64,000 nucleotides of DNA from Paraburkholderia sp. C35 (GTDB lineage: Bacteria > Pseudomonadota > Gammaproteobacteria > Burkholderiales > Burkholderiaceae). The position numbers and the translations under genes are program-made. Position 1 is the first letter of the stretch. Each line of letters opens with the position of its first letter. The stretch lies in NCBI RefSeq assembly GCF_003121405.1, contig NZ_QBUY01000003.1, forward strand, positions 124,001-188,000, given 5' to 3'. Shown here piece after piece: positions 17,125-25,875 of the stretch. The notes under the pieces were generated by a model that was not told where the DNA came from, ran no database searches, and saw only the letters and a list, made by a program, of their open reading frames with translations.

Positions 17125-17622
17125 TCAATCTTTGTCAACGCCCTCTACGGGTGTCTCGGCATCGTCATCGAGTTCCCTTATCAACGCATCCACGGCGACA
17201 TAGAGATCGCCGACAACCTTCGCCCCGACCTGCTTTTCCAGCGCCCGATACTCCGCCTCCAGCATCGGCGCCATCTTCTCGACGATCTCCGCGCTCTGCG
17301 CCGTCAACGACACGCGCACGCGCCGCTGATCGTCTTCGAAGCGTTCCTTCGTCACGTGCCCGAGATCCTCCATGCGCGCAAGCACGCCCGCGAGGCTTGG
17401 ACTGGAAATCGTGCACAGCGCGCATATCTGTCGCGGCTCCAGCGGTCCGTTCTCGTGCAGCGCGCGAATGATGCGCCATTGCTGCTCGGTCAGACCTTGC
17501 GCCGTCAGCAGCGGACGAAAGCGCGCCATCATCAGTTCGCGCGCGCGCAGCAGCAGCATCGGCAGATTGCGATGCATCGCGAGCGGCGCGCCGGCGCCAG
17601 TTCGGGTTCGGGTCGTTGCCAT
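17125..17622 (-). CDS. hpaR: MarR family regulator, HpaR type (homoprotocatechuate operon repressor)
   Basis: A 165-residue winged-helix MarR repressor. The core MHRNLPMLLLRARELMMARFRPLLTAQGLTEQQWRIIRALHENGPLEPRQICALCTISSPSLAGVLARMEDLG matches the HpaR subfamily, which represses the 4-hydroxyphenylacetate/homoprotocatechuate meta-cleavage operon. ATG 17622 was chosen over the extended frame because it begins at the family N-terminus. No hpa catabolic genes are in this window; it is divergent from an AraC-type regulator gene. Confidence 0.88.
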   Translation of the reverse strand: MATTRTRTGAGAPLAMHRNLPMLLLRARELMMARFRPLLTAQGLTEQQWRIIRALHENGPLEPRQICALCTISSPSLAGVLARMEDLGHVTKERFEDDQRRVRVSLTAQSAEIVEKMAPMLEAEYRALEKQVGAKVVGDLYVAVDALIRELDDDAETPVEGVDKD

Positions 17623-17912
17623 GAGTATCCAGCGAGAAACAAACGATTCGCTAGGATATAAGTAAATCTGCCGCCGCGACAATCGGCCTAAGGTTTTTCT
17701 TTAGTGCACCTGGTGTTCTGGAAGGCTTCGACGGATTTTTGACGCTGGCTAGAATGGCGTCGTCCGTGTTCCAACCGCGAGCAGCCGCAAAGGGCGAATT
17801 GTCGCGTTCAACCGACAAAACGCCCAGGACAAACCCTCGGACATATTTCCCCGACCGCTTGGTCGGTTTATTCTACGAGCCTTCGCGGATTTTTTGAGAT
17901 TGTGGGAGCGCT

Positions 17913-18875
17913 GTGTACGTCCATCACCAGTTCTTCAACGATGCCGATGACCACGCGGCCGCGCTGCGGGGCTGGGACCAGCATTACGACCAGATCGGCT
18001 CGGGCGCGTTTCGCAGCGCGGTGAAGCAGATCGAGCTGGAAGGCGTGCAGGTGTTCCACGAGTCGGCGAATCTGCGTGTCGTGCAGCGTGGGCAACTGCC
18101 GGACAATCATATGACGTTTGGCATCCCGCTGGCGGGCGCGGGCGCGTTCTCGTTCGGCGGCGTGCGCATCGATCGTGGCGCCTTCGTGATGGCGCAGGGC
18201 GGCATGCCCTTCGAGTTTCATTCGCCCGACGAGATGGCGCTGATCGGCGTCGTGGTCGATTCCGACATGCTGCAAGGCGTGGCCGATTGCGCGGGCGTCG
18301 AACTCGACGACTCCCTGTTCCGCCGCACGGTGCTCGATATTCCGAATGCCGCGTGCACGCGCGCGGGCTTGCAGCTCGCCACGCTGATCGAACGCGTGCT
18401 GGCGCAGCCCGACGCCTTCGACGAACTGCACGCGCAGCGCGCGGTGCGCAGCCAGGTTAGCGAAGCACTCGTCGATCTGCTCGCGTACCACGTGCCCGCA
18501 TCGTCGAACCGCCTGACCTACGCGTGTCAGGCCGACATCGTGCGACGCATTCATGACTTCGTGATCCATCATCCCGAAGAGCCCATCGATATCGAGAGCC
18601 TTTGCAAGCAGTTGCGCGTGAGCCGGCGCACGGTGCAGAACAGTTTTCAGGCTGTCGTGCAGACCAATCCGCTCGCGTACGTGCGCTCGCTGCGGCTCGC
18701 GCAGGTGCGACGTCTGCTGCTCGATACGCGGCAGGCCGATCTTTCCGTCAGCGATGCCGCTGCGCAGTGGGGCTTCGTGCACCTCGGACATTTCGCGAAC
18801 GCATACAAGGCGCAGTTCGGCGAGTTGCCTTCGCATACGGTGCGCAGGACGTCGCGTGTCGTTGTGGCGCGCTAA
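17913..18875 (+). CDS. AraC family transcriptional regulator
   Basis: A 320-residue regulator with an N-terminal cupin-like sensing region and a C-terminal pair of helix-turn-helix motifs (IDIESLCKQLRVSRRTVQNSFQAVVQTNPLAYVRSLRLAQVRRLL, then SVSDAAAQWGFVHLGHFANAYKAQFGELPS). The layout resembles the EutR-like group of activators. The start is GTG 17913; no in-frame ATG lies close by. It is convergent with the HD-domain gene downstream and divergent from hpaR. The effector is unknown. Confidence 0.88.
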   Translation: MYVHHQFFNDADDHAAALRGWDQHYDQIGSGAFRSAVKQIELEGVQVFHESANLRVVQRGQLPDNHMTFGIPLAGAGAFSFGGVRIDRGAFVMAQGGMPFEFHSPDEMALIGVVVDSDMLQGVADCAGVELDDSLFRRTVLDIPNAACTRAGLQLATLIERVLAQPDAFDELHAQRAVRSQVSEALVDLLAYHVPASSNRLTYACQADIVRRIHDFVIHHPEEPIDIESLCKQLRVSRRTVQNSFQAVVQTNPLAYVRSLRLAQVRRLLLDTRQADLSVSDAAAQWGFVHLGHFANAYKAQFGELPSHTVRRTSRVVVAR

Positions 18876-18933
18876 CGTCAAGGCGTTGATGTGCCGCGCG
18901 CAATCGAATTCAGCTTGACCTCTCACCGCAAAG

Positions 18934-18963
18934 AAAAAAATCCGCGCTCGCAAGAACGCGGAT
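18934..18963 (-). terminator. Intrinsic terminator of the HD-domain gene
   Basis: ATCCGCG (18940-18946) pairs with CGCGGAT (18957-18963). An A-tract (18934-18940) gives a U-run in the minus direction, about 80 bases past the HD gene stop. Confidence 0.8.
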
Positions 18964-19042
18964 CCAAAGGCACGCTTGAGCGGAGACTGCAAGCGGCTTG
19001 ATCGTCAACAGACCTTGACGAGGAGAGATCGATTCACCGCGC

Positions 19043-19732
19043 TCAGCCGTGGTTATGCGCAGGATTGCGGCACACGCCGGCCTGCACGTTCGAGTCGTTC
19101 CATGCCGAGCCGAGAATGATGCTGCAGAAATTCAGGCGCTTGTATTCCGGGTCTTTCAACGCGAGCACATCGGCTTTGACGTTGCCGAAGGTCGTGAGCG
19201 GCTTGTGCTTCGTGCCGTTCGCGAATGCGTCGATGATGTTTTCCTTGAAGTTCTCGCCACGCGGATGTGCCGCGACGACCAGCTTGCGGTCTTCCGTCGC
19301 GAACTCGTCGTAGGCGAGACCGAGCACATCCATTTCGACGCCTGCCGTCACCAGCGCGACCACGGGCTTCTTGTACTGCGGAATGCCCGGCGTCGTGTGC
19401 AGCGCGATCGAATCCCACACCATTTCGATCTCGTTCTCACCGATGCCATAGCCAAGCAGAAAATCGCGCGCGGCATTGGCACCATCGACTTCGAAGCGAT
19501 CGTGCGCGCTGCTGTACTTTTCCATCAGGCCCATGTCATGGAACATCGCGCCGATGTAGAGCAACTCAGGGTCGTACTTCATCTGCTTGCGCTGTCCCGT
19601 CAGCGCGCCGAACAGGAACACGCGACGCGAGTGGTGAAAGAGCAGATCGGTTTCCGTGTCGCGCACGAGTTGCGTCGCTTCACGCGCCATCTTGCTGTCG
19701 GGGATCTTGATGCCTGCGATGATTTCGCTCAT
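19043..19732 (-). CDS. HD domain hydrolase, cyanamide hydratase-like
   Basis: A 229-residue HD-superfamily metal-dependent protein. The metal-binding signature includes LLFHHSRRVFLFG, then AMFHDMGLMEKY (the HD doublet), SSAHDRFEVDGANAARDFL and SIALHTTPGI. The arrangement resembles the fungal/bacterial cyanamide hydratase (DDI2/urea hydro-lyase) group rather than a nucleotide phosphohydrolase. Its C-terminus ends in a Cys/His-containing tail (VCRNPAHNHG). Single-gene unit with its own terminator. The substrate is not certain. Confidence 0.8.
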   Translation of the reverse strand: MSEIIAGIKIPDSKMAREATQLVRDTETDLLFHHSRRVFLFGALTGQRKQMKYDPELLYIGAMFHDMGLMEKYSSAHDRFEVDGANAARDFLLGYGIGENEIEMVWDSIALHTTPGIPQYKKPVVALVTAGVEMDVLGLAYDEFATEDRKLVVAAHPRGENFKENIIDAFANGTKHKPLTTFGNVKADVLALKDPEYKRLNFCSIILGSAWNDSNVQAGVCRNPAHNHG

Positions 19733-19898
19733 TTTCGGTTCTCCAGAACGTGATCGGTGGTGGCCGTTCGCTGTGTCGAAATGTGCGATCGGCGTGTGAT
19801 CAAAGTGTAGGGAGAGCCCTTCTGCGGGGCAAAAGCATTGATACGCGCGATCCTGCCAACCGCGCGCGGTTTCCTGCCAACTGGGCCGAAACGGGCGT

Positions 19899-19918
19899 GA
19901 GGTGAGGGTTTTCGGGAG
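19899..19918 (-). repeat. Dispersed 20-bp element, copy D
   Basis: The plus strand reads GGTGAGGGTTTTCGGGAGCC, 27 bases beyond the stop of the minus-strand LysR gene. It matches copy A at 15 of the first 16 bases or better and has the same placement relative to the gene end. Confidence 0.6.
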
Positions 19919-19945
19919 CCTGCGCAGCGCGCGATGGTTGCTGGT

Positions 19946-20881
19946 TCAACCAGATTGATGGTTGCGCGCGCGCACGGTGCGCGTGTACGACGCGATCATC
20001 GTCGCGAGTTCCTGGGCGGCGGGCGTGAGCGGTGCAGCGGCGCGCTGCAGCACGCAGACGTCCTGTGCGGCGACGCGTTCGCGCACGTCGATGGTTGTCA
20101 GCACGCGCGCGAAGGGGCCGCGCTTCGTCACGACGGCGGCCTCCAGCGACAGGCAATCCGTCTCGCTCACCAGATGCAGCGACTCGAACAACCCTTCGAC
20201 GGTCGAGACGATTCGCGGCGGATCGAGCCGATAGCGTGCGAACAGATCGTTGAGGCGATGTGCTTGTGGATCGTCGGTGAGGTTGGGCGAGCGGGTTGCG
20301 ATCCACGAGCAGTCCGCGAGTTCGGCCAGCGATGTCGCGTGCGCCAGCGGATGCCCGCGCCTGCACACGACGACAGGATCGGACGGATACAGCTTGGTGA
20401 CGGAGAGATCGGTCGTATCCGTATGCTTCGACACGAGCGCCACCGCGAAGTCGAGCGTGCCCTCACGAATCCACTGGATCATCATTCGCGACGTGCCCGT
20501 GCGCATGTGCGCCGCCACGCGCGGAAAGCGCTCGCGGAACTCGGTCAGCACGGGCGCGCCCGCGTCGATCAGTGGCTCGGTCGTCAGGCCGAACGTGACC
20601 TGTCCGGTGTATTCGCCGCGCAACTGCTGCGCTTCATGCTCGGCGCGCGCGCATTCACCGAGGATCGTCGCCGCGCGCTGCAGCATGCGTTGCCCGATCG
20701 CCGTCAGCGCGATGCCGCGATTGGTGCGCGTGAACAGCGTCGCGCCGAGCATCGCTTCGAGGTTCTGCAACTGCTGCGTGACGCCGCTCTGCGCGATGCC
20801 GAGCGCGCGCGACGCGGCGCGAATGCTGCCGTGCTCGGCAACGGCTGTGAACACGCGGAGTTGGGAAATGGTGAGCGCCAT
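19946..20881 (-). CDS. LysR family transcriptional regulator
   Basis: A 311-residue LysR regulator. The N-terminal winged helix-turn-helix is LTISQLRVFTAVAEHGSIRAASRALGIAQSGVTQQLQNLEAMLGATLFTRTNRGIALTAIG, followed by a periplasmic-binding-like effector domain. ATG 20881 begins at the family N-terminus (MALTISQLRV). It is divergent from an amino-acid binding protein and an aspartoacylase-like gene, the usual layout for a LysR that controls its neighbour. Confidence 0.93.
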   Translation of the reverse strand: MALTISQLRVFTAVAEHGSIRAASRALGIAQSGVTQQLQNLEAMLGATLFTRTNRGIALTAIGQRMLQRAATILGECARAEHEAQQLRGEYTGQVTFGLTTEPLIDAGAPVLTEFRERFPRVAAHMRTGTSRMMIQWIREGTLDFAVALVSKHTDTTDLSVTKLYPSDPVVVCRRGHPLAHATSLAELADCSWIATRSPNLTDDPQAHRLNDLFARYRLDPPRIVSTVEGLFESLHLVSETDCLSLEAAVVTKRGPFARVLTTIDVRERVAAQDVCVLQRAAAPLTPAAQELATMIASYTRTVRARNHQSG

Positions 20882-20900
20882 CGGCAGCGGAGCAGACTGT

Positions 20901-20952
20901 GTGATCAGCAAAAGTGATCATGATAGACAGATTTGCACTTTTTTGTATCACT
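20901..20952. promoter_or_regulatory. Candidate LysR binding region
   Basis: In the divergent gap GTGATCA occurs twice as a direct repeat (20901-20907 and 20914-20920), 13 bases start to start. AGTGAT (20913-20918) also forms an inverted pair with ATCACT (20947-20952). The region lies between the LysR start and the binding-protein start. Confidence 0.45.
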
Positions 20953-21012
20953 ATGGCGTCGTAGGATCGGCTCGGAAACCATCCCATTAAAGCCGACTAC
21001 AGGCCGTTCGCC

Positions 21013-21786
21013 ATGAAGATCTCGCTGGTACTTCTCCTCGCCGCATTGGGTTTTGCAAGCCAGGGCGCGTTCGCGCGCGACAACGACACGGTGCGTCTAG
21101 GCATCGACCCGACTTATCCGCCGATGGATGCGAAAGCGCCCGACGGCAGTCTCAAGGGCTTCGACGTCGATCTCGGCAACGAAATCTGCAAGCGCATTCA
21201 CGCGCGCTGCGAGTGGGTCGAACTGGAGTTCTCCGGCATGATTCCGGCGCTGCAGGCGCGCAAGATCGACGCGATCATGTCGTCGATGGCGATTACCGCG
21301 AAGCGCGAGCAACAGATTCTTTTCTCGTCGAAGTTGTTCCAGTTCAAATCGCGTCTGGTCGCGAAGCAGGGCACGGCACTCAACGGCAGCGCGCCCGCTA
21401 CGCTCGCCGGCAAGCAGATCGGCGTGCAAACGGGCACGCAGTTCGAGTCCTACGCGCAATCGCACTGGGCGACGGCGGGCGTGCATGTGGTCGCGTACAA
21501 AGGCCAGGACGAAGTGTTCAGCGACCTGATCAACGGCCGCCTGGATGGCGCGCTTCTGGGCACTGTCGAGGCCGACTATGGTTTCCTGCGCACGCCGCAG
21601 GGCAAGGGTTTCGCATTCGTCGGCGAGCCGCTCGATATGGGCGATCGCGGCGTTGGTATCGGCATGCGCAAGGACGAAACTGCGCTGCAGACATCCATCA
21701 ATTCGGCGATCGCGTCGATGCGCAAAGACGGCACCTACGCGCAGATCGCGCACAAGTATTTCGACTTCGATCCGTACGGCAACTGA
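21013..21786 (+). CDS. Polar amino acid ABC transporter substrate-binding protein
   Basis: A 257-residue periplasmic binding protein of the lysine/arginine/ornithine/histidine type (family 3). The signal peptide ends near GAFA-RD. The ligand-site signature GIDPTYPPMDAKAPDGSLKGFDVDLGNEICKRI and LEFSGMIPALQARKIDAIMSSMAIT is intact. No permease or ATPase follows; instead a zinc hydrolase gene starts 35 bases downstream. It may use a shared transporter encoded elsewhere or report a ligand to the LysR system. Confidence 0.92.
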   Translation: MKISLVLLLAALGFASQGAFARDNDTVRLGIDPTYPPMDAKAPDGSLKGFDVDLGNEICKRIHARCEWVELEFSGMIPALQARKIDAIMSSMAITAKREQQILFSSKLFQFKSRLVAKQGTALNGSAPATLAGKQIGVQTGTQFESYAQSHWATAGVHVVAYKGQDEVFSDLINGRLDGALLGTVEADYGFLRTPQGKGFAFVGEPLDMGDRGVGIGMRKDETALQTSINSAIASMRKDGTYAQIAHKYFDFDPYGN

Positions 21787-21821
21787 TCGGATCGCACGCG
21801 AACGATTTTTAGAAGAGTCAC

Positions 21822-22937
21822 ATGAACAGGCAATCCATTCCGCTTCTTTCGCCCGCAGTCGGCACTTCGCGCGAAGTCGTTTCGTTTCATTTCGGTCCGC
21901 AAAACAGCGGACAAAAATTCTATATCCAGGCGTCGCTGCATGCAGACGAAACGCCCGCGATGCTGACGACGGTGTTGCTCAAGCGGCGCCTCGTCGAACT
22001 CGAAGCGCAAGGTTTGCTGAAAGCCGAAGTCGTGCTGGTGCCGGTGGCGAATCCTGTCGGTCTTAGCCAGCATGTGCTCGGCCAGTTCATCGGGCGTTTT
22101 GAAACGGGCAGCGGCAAGAACTTCAACCGGCATTTCATGCAGTTCGCGACGTTGCTGGATCGCGCGAAAGATCGTCTCGGCTCCGATGCAAACGAGAACC
22201 GCGACCTGATTCGTCAACTGGTGCGCGAGCAACTCGACGCGCAAAAGCCGCTGACCGAATATGAATCGCTGCAACTCGCGTTGCTGAAGCTGTCGCACGA
22301 TGCCGACGTCGTGATTGACCTGCATTGCTCGCTCGAAGCCGTGATGCATGTCTACACGAGCGAAGCGGGTTGGCCGGACATCGAGCCGCTCGCGCGTTAT
22401 CTGCGTTCGGAAGCGTCGCTGCTCGCGACGGATTCAGGCGGTCAGGCATTCGACGAAGCGCACAGCCTCTTGTGGTGGCATCTGCAGCAACAGTTGCCGG
22501 CGGGCAAGCCGATTGCGACGGGCACGGTCGCGGTGACCATCGAATGTCGCGGACAGCGCGACGTTTCCTACGAAATCGCGCAGCAGGACGCTGACGCGCT
22601 GGTCGACTATCTGATCCATCGCAAGGCGATTGAAGGCGTCGCGAAGCCGATGCCGGAGCTGCCGACGCCCGCGCCGCCGCTTGCAGGCAGCGAGCAGTTT
22701 TACGCGCCTGTTAGCGGGATCCTCGTGCATCGCGTGAAGATTGGCGACTGGATTCGTGCCGGCGATGCGTTGTTCGATATCGTCGATCCGCTGACGGACG
22801 AGACCACGACCATCACCAGCAATACGGAGGGCGTGCTTTACATGCGGCGCGCGATCCGTTTCGTGACGGCGGGTGCGCCGCTGGGTCGCGTGACAGGTAC
22901 GCGCGCGTTTCGTACGGGTGTGCTGCTCGGCGCGTGA
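21822..22937 (+). CDS. Succinylglutamate desuccinylase/aspartoacylase family zinc hydrolase
   Basis: A 371-residue M14-like zinc amidohydrolase. The metal site is ASLHADETPAM (His40, Glu43) with the second His in VIDLHCSLEAVM, the AstE/ASPA pattern. The C-terminal beta domain (FYAPVSGILVHRVKIGDWIRAGDALFDIVDPLTDE) resembles a biotinyl/lipoyl-like barrel, as in predicted deacylases. It likely removes an acyl group from an N-acylated amino acid taken up via the preceding binding protein. The pair appears to be controlled by the divergent LysR. Confidence 0.87.
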   Translation: MNRQSIPLLSPAVGTSREVVSFHFGPQNSGQKFYIQASLHADETPAMLTTVLLKRRLVELEAQGLLKAEVVLVPVANPVGLSQHVLGQFIGRFETGSGKNFNRHFMQFATLLDRAKDRLGSDANENRDLIRQLVREQLDAQKPLTEYESLQLALLKLSHDADVVIDLHCSLEAVMHVYTSEAGWPDIEPLARYLRSEASLLATDSGGQAFDEAHSLLWWHLQQQLPAGKPIATGTVAVTIECRGQRDVSYEIAQQDADALVDYLIHRKAIEGVAKPMPELPTPAPPLAGSEQFYAPVSGILVHRVKIGDWIRAGDALFDIVDPLTDETTTITSNTEGVLYMRRAIRFVTAGAPLGRVTGTRAFRTGVLLGA

Positions 22938-22953
22938 CGCGTTCGGGCGGCGA

Positions 22954-22983
22954 GGGCAGAGTTTAGGCGCATAAACTCTGCCC
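22954..22983. terminator. Palindrome between convergent genes
   Basis: GGGCAGAGTTTA (22954-22965) and TAAACTCTGCCC (22972-22983) form a perfect 12-bp stem with a 6-base loop. It sits between the convergent hydrolase and SDR genes. It lacks a clear T-run on either side, so it may act as a weak bidirectional terminator. Confidence 0.6.
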
Positions 22984-22994
22984 GTTCCCATTCC

Positions 22995-23810
22995 TCAAGC
23001 CACGTTAAACCGCTCAGCCGGCGCGCTGCGCGACAGATTCGGTCCAAGCGCAGCACGCGCCGATTCGAACTTTTGCCAGTCGGCGTAATCGGGCAGCGAA
23101 GGAATGGTCGCCAGTTCGCCCTGATCGAAGCCGACCAGCGACGCGTCCACCATCTGTTCCGCCGACATCACAATCCCGCGCTCTTCGACCATTTCGATCG
23201 GCACGCCTGCGACATCCCAGAACTCGGTACGGGTCGCGCCCGGCAATACCGCTTGCACCTTGATGCCCTTGCTTGCCAGTTCGTGATGCAGCGATTGCGT
23301 CAGCGCGAGCACGAATGCCTTCGTGCCGCCGTAGACGCCGTTCAGGATTTCAGGCGCGACCGCCACGATAGACGCAATGTTGATGATGTTGCCGCTGCCG
23401 CGCGCGACAAAGCCAGGCACGATCGCGTACGTCAGCCGCGTCAGCGCGATGACGTTCAGCTTGATCATCGCTTCCATTTTCTCGACGTCGGAATCCACCA
23501 GCGGTGCGGCTGCACCGACGCCCGCGTTGTTCACCAGCATCGTGATGCTCGCATCCGTGCGCAATACGTTTTCGACTCGGCGAACGTCGGCATCGTCGTT
23601 CAGATCGGCGGCGACGATTTCAACCGAACGGCCCGTTTCATTCGAAATACGCGTCGCCAGTTGTTCGAGACGCGAGCGGTTGCGGGCGACGAGGATCAGG
23701 TCGTAGCCGCGGCGCGCAAGCCGGTCCGCGTAAATCGCACCGATGCCCGACGAGGCACCCGTCACGACGGCCGTGCCGAGATTCGCAGCGATATGGGAAG
23801 AAGTCGACAT
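22995..23810 (-). CDS. SDR family NAD(P)-dependent oxidoreductase
   Basis: A 271-residue classical short-chain dehydrogenase. The cofactor motif is AVVTGASSGIGAIYADRLARRGYDLIL, NNAG follows, and the catalytic Ser, Tyr and Lys are present (INIASIVAVAPEILNGVYGGTKAFVLAL). It belongs to the DltE/YqjQ-like group. ATG 23810 is favoured over 23816 because the Shine-Dalgarno AGGAG lies seven bases before it. It is divergent from a GlxA-type regulator that probably controls it. Confidence 0.92.
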   Translation of the reverse strand: MSTSSHIAANLGTAVVTGASSGIGAIYADRLARRGYDLILVARNRSRLEQLATRISNETGRSVEIVAADLNDDADVRRVENVLRTDASITMLVNNAGVGAAAPLVDSDVEKMEAMIKLNVIALTRLTYAIVPGFVARGSGNIINIASIVAVAPEILNGVYGGTKAFVLALTQSLHHELASKGIKVQAVLPGATRTEFWDVAGVPIEMVEERGIVMSAEQMVDASLVGFDQGELATIPSLPDYADWQKFESARAALGPNLSRSAPAERFNVA

Positions 23811-23885
23811 GTTCATGCTCCTGAGTGAGTGGGCGCAGGCGACGCCGCGTCGTCTGCATGGCCACAAGATTAGGTGCATACTCAC

Positions 23886-23901
23886 ATGACCTCAACGTCA
23901 T
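23886..23901. promoter_or_regulatory. Small inverted repeat in the SDR/GlxA divergent region
   Basis: ATGAC-CTCAAC-GTCAT is a 5-bp inverted repeat with a 6-base centre, 36 bases before the regulator start. It is a plausible but unproven binding site. Confidence 0.3.
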
Positions 23902-23937
23902 AGATCCCTCCTTTTAGGACATCGCTGGAGTCAAGCC

Positions 23938-24876
23938 ATGCTGCGCGTCGGAATCGTTCTGTACCCCGGTTTTCAGGTAATGAATCTGGGCATGACAAGC
24001 GTGCTGGAGTTCGCGAACCGCGAAATGAGCGAGCCGCTGTATGACTTCGTGCTGCTATCCGAGCGCGGCGGCCCGGTGGCGTGCTCGTCGGGTTTCGAGG
24101 TATCGACTCAGCCTTTCGACGACAGCCGCTTCGACACGATTCTCGTGGTCGGCGACAACGACTTGCAGCCATCGCGGCCTTCGCTGATCGAATTTCTCCA
24201 ACGCGCGGCACCTGCGGCGCGGCGTGTTGCTGCTGCGTGCACGGGCGCGTTTCATCTGGCCGAGGCGGGTCTGCTCGACGGCAAGCGAGCGACGACGCAC
24301 TGGTATTACGCCGACGACATGCGCAAACGTTATCCGCACGTCAAAGTGGAAGAGGATCGCATTTTCATCATCGATAGCGATATGTGGACGTCGGCGGGCA
24401 TGACGGCGTGCATCGACCTGGCGCTTGCGTTCGTCGAGAAGGATGCAGGCGTCGAACTCGCGCGTCATGTCGCTCGCAAGCTGGTCGTGTATCACCGGCG
24501 TGCGGGCGGCCAGTCGCAATTCTCGGCGCTGCTCGAACTCGCGCCGAAGTCTGATCGGATCCAGACGGCCTTGTCTTACGCGAGGCGCAATCTGAGTGCG
24601 CCGCTTTCCGTCGAACAGCTTGCGGACGCCGCGCATCTGAGTCCGCGCCAGTTCACGCGTGCATTCCGGGAGGAAACGGGACAGACGCCTGCGAAGGCAG
24701 TGGAACGTTTGCGCGTCGAGGCGGCGCGGCTGATGCTCGAAACTGGGCGGCACGGCGTCGACGTGGTGGCGCGCGATGTGGGCTTCGGCGATGGCGAACG
24801 CATGCGGCGTGCGTTCCTGCGCGCGTTCGGCCAGCCGCCGCAGGCCATCCAGCGTATGGCGCGCGGCATTGAATGA
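23938..24876 (+). CDS. GlxA family transcriptional regulator (DJ-1/PfpI + AraC)
   Basis: A 312-residue regulator joining an N-terminal DJ-1/PfpI-like amidotransferase-fold sensor (VGIVLYPGFQVMNLGMTSVLEFAN, then VAAACTGAFHLAEAGLLDGKRATTHW, with the Cys of the nucleophile elbow) to a C-terminal AraC double helix-turn-helix (LSVEQLADAAHLSPRQFTRAFREETGQTPAKAVERLRVEAARLML and VVARDVGFGDGERMRRAFLRAFG). Divergent from the SDR gene, its likely target. Confidence 0.92.
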   Translation: MLRVGIVLYPGFQVMNLGMTSVLEFANREMSEPLYDFVLLSERGGPVACSSGFEVSTQPFDDSRFDTILVVGDNDLQPSRPSLIEFLQRAAPAARRVAAACTGAFHLAEAGLLDGKRATTHWYYADDMRKRYPHVKVEEDRIFIIDSDMWTSAGMTACIDLALAFVEKDAGVELARHVARKLVVYHRRAGGQSQFSALLELAPKSDRIQTALSYARRNLSAPLSVEQLADAAHLSPRQFTRAFREETGQTPAKAVERLRVEAARLMLETGRHGVDVVARDVGFGDGERMRRAFLRAFGQPPQAIQRMARGIE

Positions 24877-25126
24877 CGGAGTTGGAATCCGGTAAGGATG
24901 TGTAATTTACCGATTCGCACGCGAGAGTGCGTCTTTTAAAGGGCTTAAAACAGGCATGCAAAGAACGTTTTAAATATTCATTAAAGATTTTCTGTGAGTG
25001 GTCCGTAATAAGACGGGTCTGGGACGCCGCCGCAACGCAAGCACTTTGCGTGTGACGGGCAATTATTCCCGATACACGCGGCGTCAAGGTCAGGCGCCCT
25101 CCAGAACCCCGAAGGAAATCTCACAG

Positions 25127-25777
25127 ATGAACAGGCTGTTGGTCACGCTTGCGGCAGGCTTCGCGCTGTCCGCACCTCTCGCGCACGCTCACGAAATCTA
25201 CGGTCAGGTCGGCACAGAAGGTCTCGGCATTGGCTTCTCCGAACCGATCGGCACGCGCGACAACATCCGCGCCGAATTCAACGGCTTCGCGCTGTCGCAC
25301 AACTTCAGCGCCGGCGGCCTGAACTACGACGGCAAGGCCAAGATCTATCACGGCGGCCTGTACCTCGACTTCTTCCCGGCGCCCGCCACCGTGCCGTTCC
25401 GCATCACGGCGGGCATGATCATCGGCGGCGACAACGTGTCGGGCGACGCGACCAGCCCGAGCGGCACCGTGCGCATCAACGGCACCGACTACGCGACGAA
25501 TGGCGAGACCGTCCACGCGAAGGCGAAGTATCCGACAGTGCGTCCGTACATCGGCATCGGCTTCGGCCATACGCCCATTGCGCAGAAGGGCTTCTCCGCG
25601 TTCTTCGATGCCGGCGTGACCTACGGCCGTCCGGATGTGACGCTCGACGTGCCTGCCGACATCGTCGCCGAAGCCGGTCAGGCGAACGTCGACCAGGAGC
25701 GCCAGGATCTTCAGAACAAGGCTGACAAGTGGCGCTGGTATCCGATCGTGAAGGTCGGCGTCACGTACCGCTTCTGA
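25127..25777 (+). CDS. Outer-membrane beta-barrel protein
   Basis: A 216-residue secreted protein with signal peptide (NRLLVTLAAGFALSAPLAHA) and alternating strands ending in a C-terminal aromatic residue (VKVGVTYRF), the outer-membrane insertion signal. Sequence such as LYLDFFPAPATVPFRITAGMIIGGDN and YIGIGFGH suggests a small OmpW/Ail-like or DUF-type barrel. ATG 25127 lies 8 bases after GGAAATC; the longer frame would bury the signal peptide. Ligand unknown. A terminator follows. Confidence 0.8.
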   Translation: MNRLLVTLAAGFALSAPLAHAHEIYGQVGTEGLGIGFSEPIGTRDNIRAEFNGFALSHNFSAGGLNYDGKAKIYHGGLYLDFFPAPATVPFRITAGMIIGGDNVSGDATSPSGTVRINGTDYATNGETVHAKAKYPTVRPYIGIGFGHTPIAQKGFSAFFDAGVTYGRPDVTLDVPADIVAEAGQANVDQERQDLQNKADKWRWYPIVKVGVTYRF

Positions 25778-25797
25778 TCGCTGCGAAGCACATAAGC

Positions 25798-25831
25798 AAA
25801 ACGGCTCGCCATCGGCAATGGCGAGCCGTTT
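25798..25831 (+). terminator. Intrinsic terminator after the beta-barrel gene
   Basis: AAACGGCTCGCCAT (25798-25811) pairs with ATGGCGAGCCGTTT (25818-25831), 14 bp, followed by GTCTTTCT. It also lies 45 bases past the end of the convergent SYLF lipoprotein gene and could serve both. Confidence 0.85.
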
Positions 25832-25875
25832 GTCTTTCTGCGCGTGACGCGCAGGATTACCGCGTTGCGCAGCGC

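Noticed and set aside
16489-17661. A 390-codon plus-strand frame
   Set aside because: Opposite the broken protease gene and hpaR; no signal, motif or sensible start.
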